From assembly GCA_964035575.1 (NCBI GenBank), contig OZ037901.1, forward strand, positions 62,001 through 126,000: DNA of 64,000 nucleotides. Reading direction: 5' to 3'. A model generated the notes under the pieces. That model did not search any database and was not told the origin of the DNA. It saw only the letters and a program-made list of their open reading frames with translations. Source of the DNA: Rhynchopus sp. YZ270_cl-10 (taxonomy: Eukaryota; Euglenozoa; Diplonemea; Diplonemida; Diplonemidae). Each line of letters starts with the position of its first letter. The stretch's first letter is position 1. The position numbers were made by a program, and so were the translations under genes. Of this stretch, positions 63,197 to 64,000 are shown in pieces.

Positions 63197-64000
63197 TTAG
63201 TATCCGAAGCCTGCTCCGGGAAGGGCGCCGTAGGCAGCCGGGTTCTGCCAGTAGCCCGACGCGAAGGTTGCTGCAGCTGCGGCCACAGTCGGGTCGTAGG
63301 CGTACGGGTTGGGGATCATCTCAGGCACGATGCTCTCTGCCCACGGCTTCTGGGTCTTGGGGTTGACACCCACCTGGTATGTCACACGCTGTCCCCCAAC
63401 CATCACTCCGGTCACCTGGTTGCCAAGGAAGAACAGGTCTCCCGAGTTGCAGTCGTATGCGGGCGCTGTGGTTGTGGGGGATGAAAAAACAGTGGAGATT
63501 TGCACAACTGTGGCAACACAACCGAGGCAACTACACTACTCCAATTTATCAAAGAAAGAAAAGTTGAAAGATGAATATGCTTCAGGTGCACATCTAAAAA
63601 AAAGTAGAGTAGAAATACAAAGCCCTCTCGTGAACAGTGCACCATGGTATGACCGGCTGTACCAGAAAAAATGGTGAAGAATGAAACAGATCTAGCGTTT
63701 TCTAAGATGAAGTGGATGATGTGCAAAACCACCTCGTGGAAAAGGGGTGGGAAGAGATAACATACAGATGAACCCGTATCCCTTCTCCTGGCTCCAGTTC
63801 TTGACAATTCCGACCTGACGTCCTGCGTTGGGCATGTGGGACGCAAGGTTGCGCTGCTGCACACCCTCGCCCTGCACGTTGGTTGCCTTTGGCTTTTCCT
63901 TCTCGAAGGCGAACTCATAACGCACCTTCTTTCCGGGGATGAGCGACGTCTGCATGCCCATTCCCTGCACCTTTCTGTGCACGAACACATCGCTCCCGCC
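63197..64000 (-). CDS. Double cold-shock-domain RNA-binding protein, partial (5' end outside window)
   Basis: The exon 64000-63766 continues beyond the window edge. It is followed by a 300-nt intron (63765-63466, GTATGT...ACCACAG) and the last exon 63465-63197 (TAA). The visible part is about 167 aa. It opens with the end of one cold-shock domain (DVFVHRKV, then GKKVRYEFAFEKEKPKATNV) and continues with a second (GRQVGIVKNWSQEKGYGFIS, with RNP1-like KGYGFI split by the intron just after it). A tail rich in Ala, Gly, Pro and Tyr ends GAGFGY. Cold-shock domains bind single-stranded RNA or DNA. Two in tandem suggest an mRNA-binding regulator, but the exact role is unknown. The intron carries repeat copies. 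Confidence 0.9.
63506..63556 (+). repeat. SINE-like family A, subfamily 2, opposite orientation, inside an intron
   Basis: ACAACTGTGGCAACACAACC, GAGGCAACTACACTACTCCAA, then TTTATCAAAGAAAGAAAAG. This matches the reverse complement of 9665-9733. It is the only family A copy whose poly-A end points along the plus strand. Confidence 0.65.
63569..63595 (+). repeat. Family H hairpin in intron
   Basis: AGATG and CATCT close a stem, with TGC and GCA inside and loop TTCAGGT. Confidence 0.45.
63608..63663 (+). repeat. Family D copy in intron, longest form
   Basis: GTAGAAATACAAAGCCCTCTC, GTGAACAGTGCACCATGG, then TATGACCGGCTGTACC. The ATGACCGGCTGTACC part recurs at about 6516-6530. Confidence 0.55.

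Overview
The window is eukaryotic nuclear DNA. The coding regions are fairly GC-rich and carry short GT-AG introns. They sit in AT-rich spacers crowded with A and T homopolymer runs and short dispersed repeats. All ten genes I can support are on the minus strand. Nine intron junctions can be placed exactly because the reading phase matches on both sides. Eight of the nine donors start GTATG, and eight of nine acceptors end in ACAG. All three stop codons are used, so the code looks standard. One-strand gene order with simple short introns would suit a euglenozoan, for example a diplonemid, but this lineage call is inference; I see no spliced-leader gene or other decisive marker.

Layout. 1-3.9 kb: no gene. 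3.9-4.75 kb: an unrecognised 274-aa protein. 4.75-28.6 kb: a gene desert with two large, mutually inverted foldback-like elements (about 5.0-7.3 and 13.6-16.6 kb), a hAT-type MITE with an 8-bp target duplication, and dozens of 30-60 bp repeats. 28.6-30.3 kb: a glutamine-rich RRM protein in three exons. 31.3-31.5 kb: an isolated piece of large-subunit rRNA. 31.8-34.1 kb: a Firmicutes-type (class III) fructose-1,6-bisphosphatase in three exons. 34.1-36.2 kb: GGGAGA satellite arrays separated by three near-identical 365-bp units. 37.4-39.5 kb: a leucine-rich-repeat/EF-hand protein. 40.1-43.4 kb: two tandem copies of a ubiquitin-like-domain gene with a scrap of the LRR gene between them. 43.6-45.6 kb: an O-fucosyltransferase-like membrane protein. 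46.3-57.6 kb: an SZT2-like protein of about 3,581 aa in five exons. 58.9-59.4 kb: a ChaC-type gamma-glutamylcyclotransferase. 60.2-61.7 kb: a third element related in style to the foldback pair. 63.2-64.0 kb: the 3' part of a double cold-shock-domain gene, running off the right edge.

The genes do not form one pathway. Individually they point to nutrient and metabolic control (SZT2 in TORC1 amino-acid sensing, FBPase in gluconeogenesis, ChaC in glutathione turnover), RNA-level regulation (RRM and cold-shock proteins) and glycosylation.

The most unusual feature is a set of short hairpin families scattered through the spacers. The main one has about 25 copies, nearly all in one orientation. Its stem pairs TTTA.AAGATGA with TCACCTTTAAA, with a CC bulge and an apical loop near CTCTCGT. 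Other families with different stems carry the same CCTCTCGTG apex. I have not seen this described.
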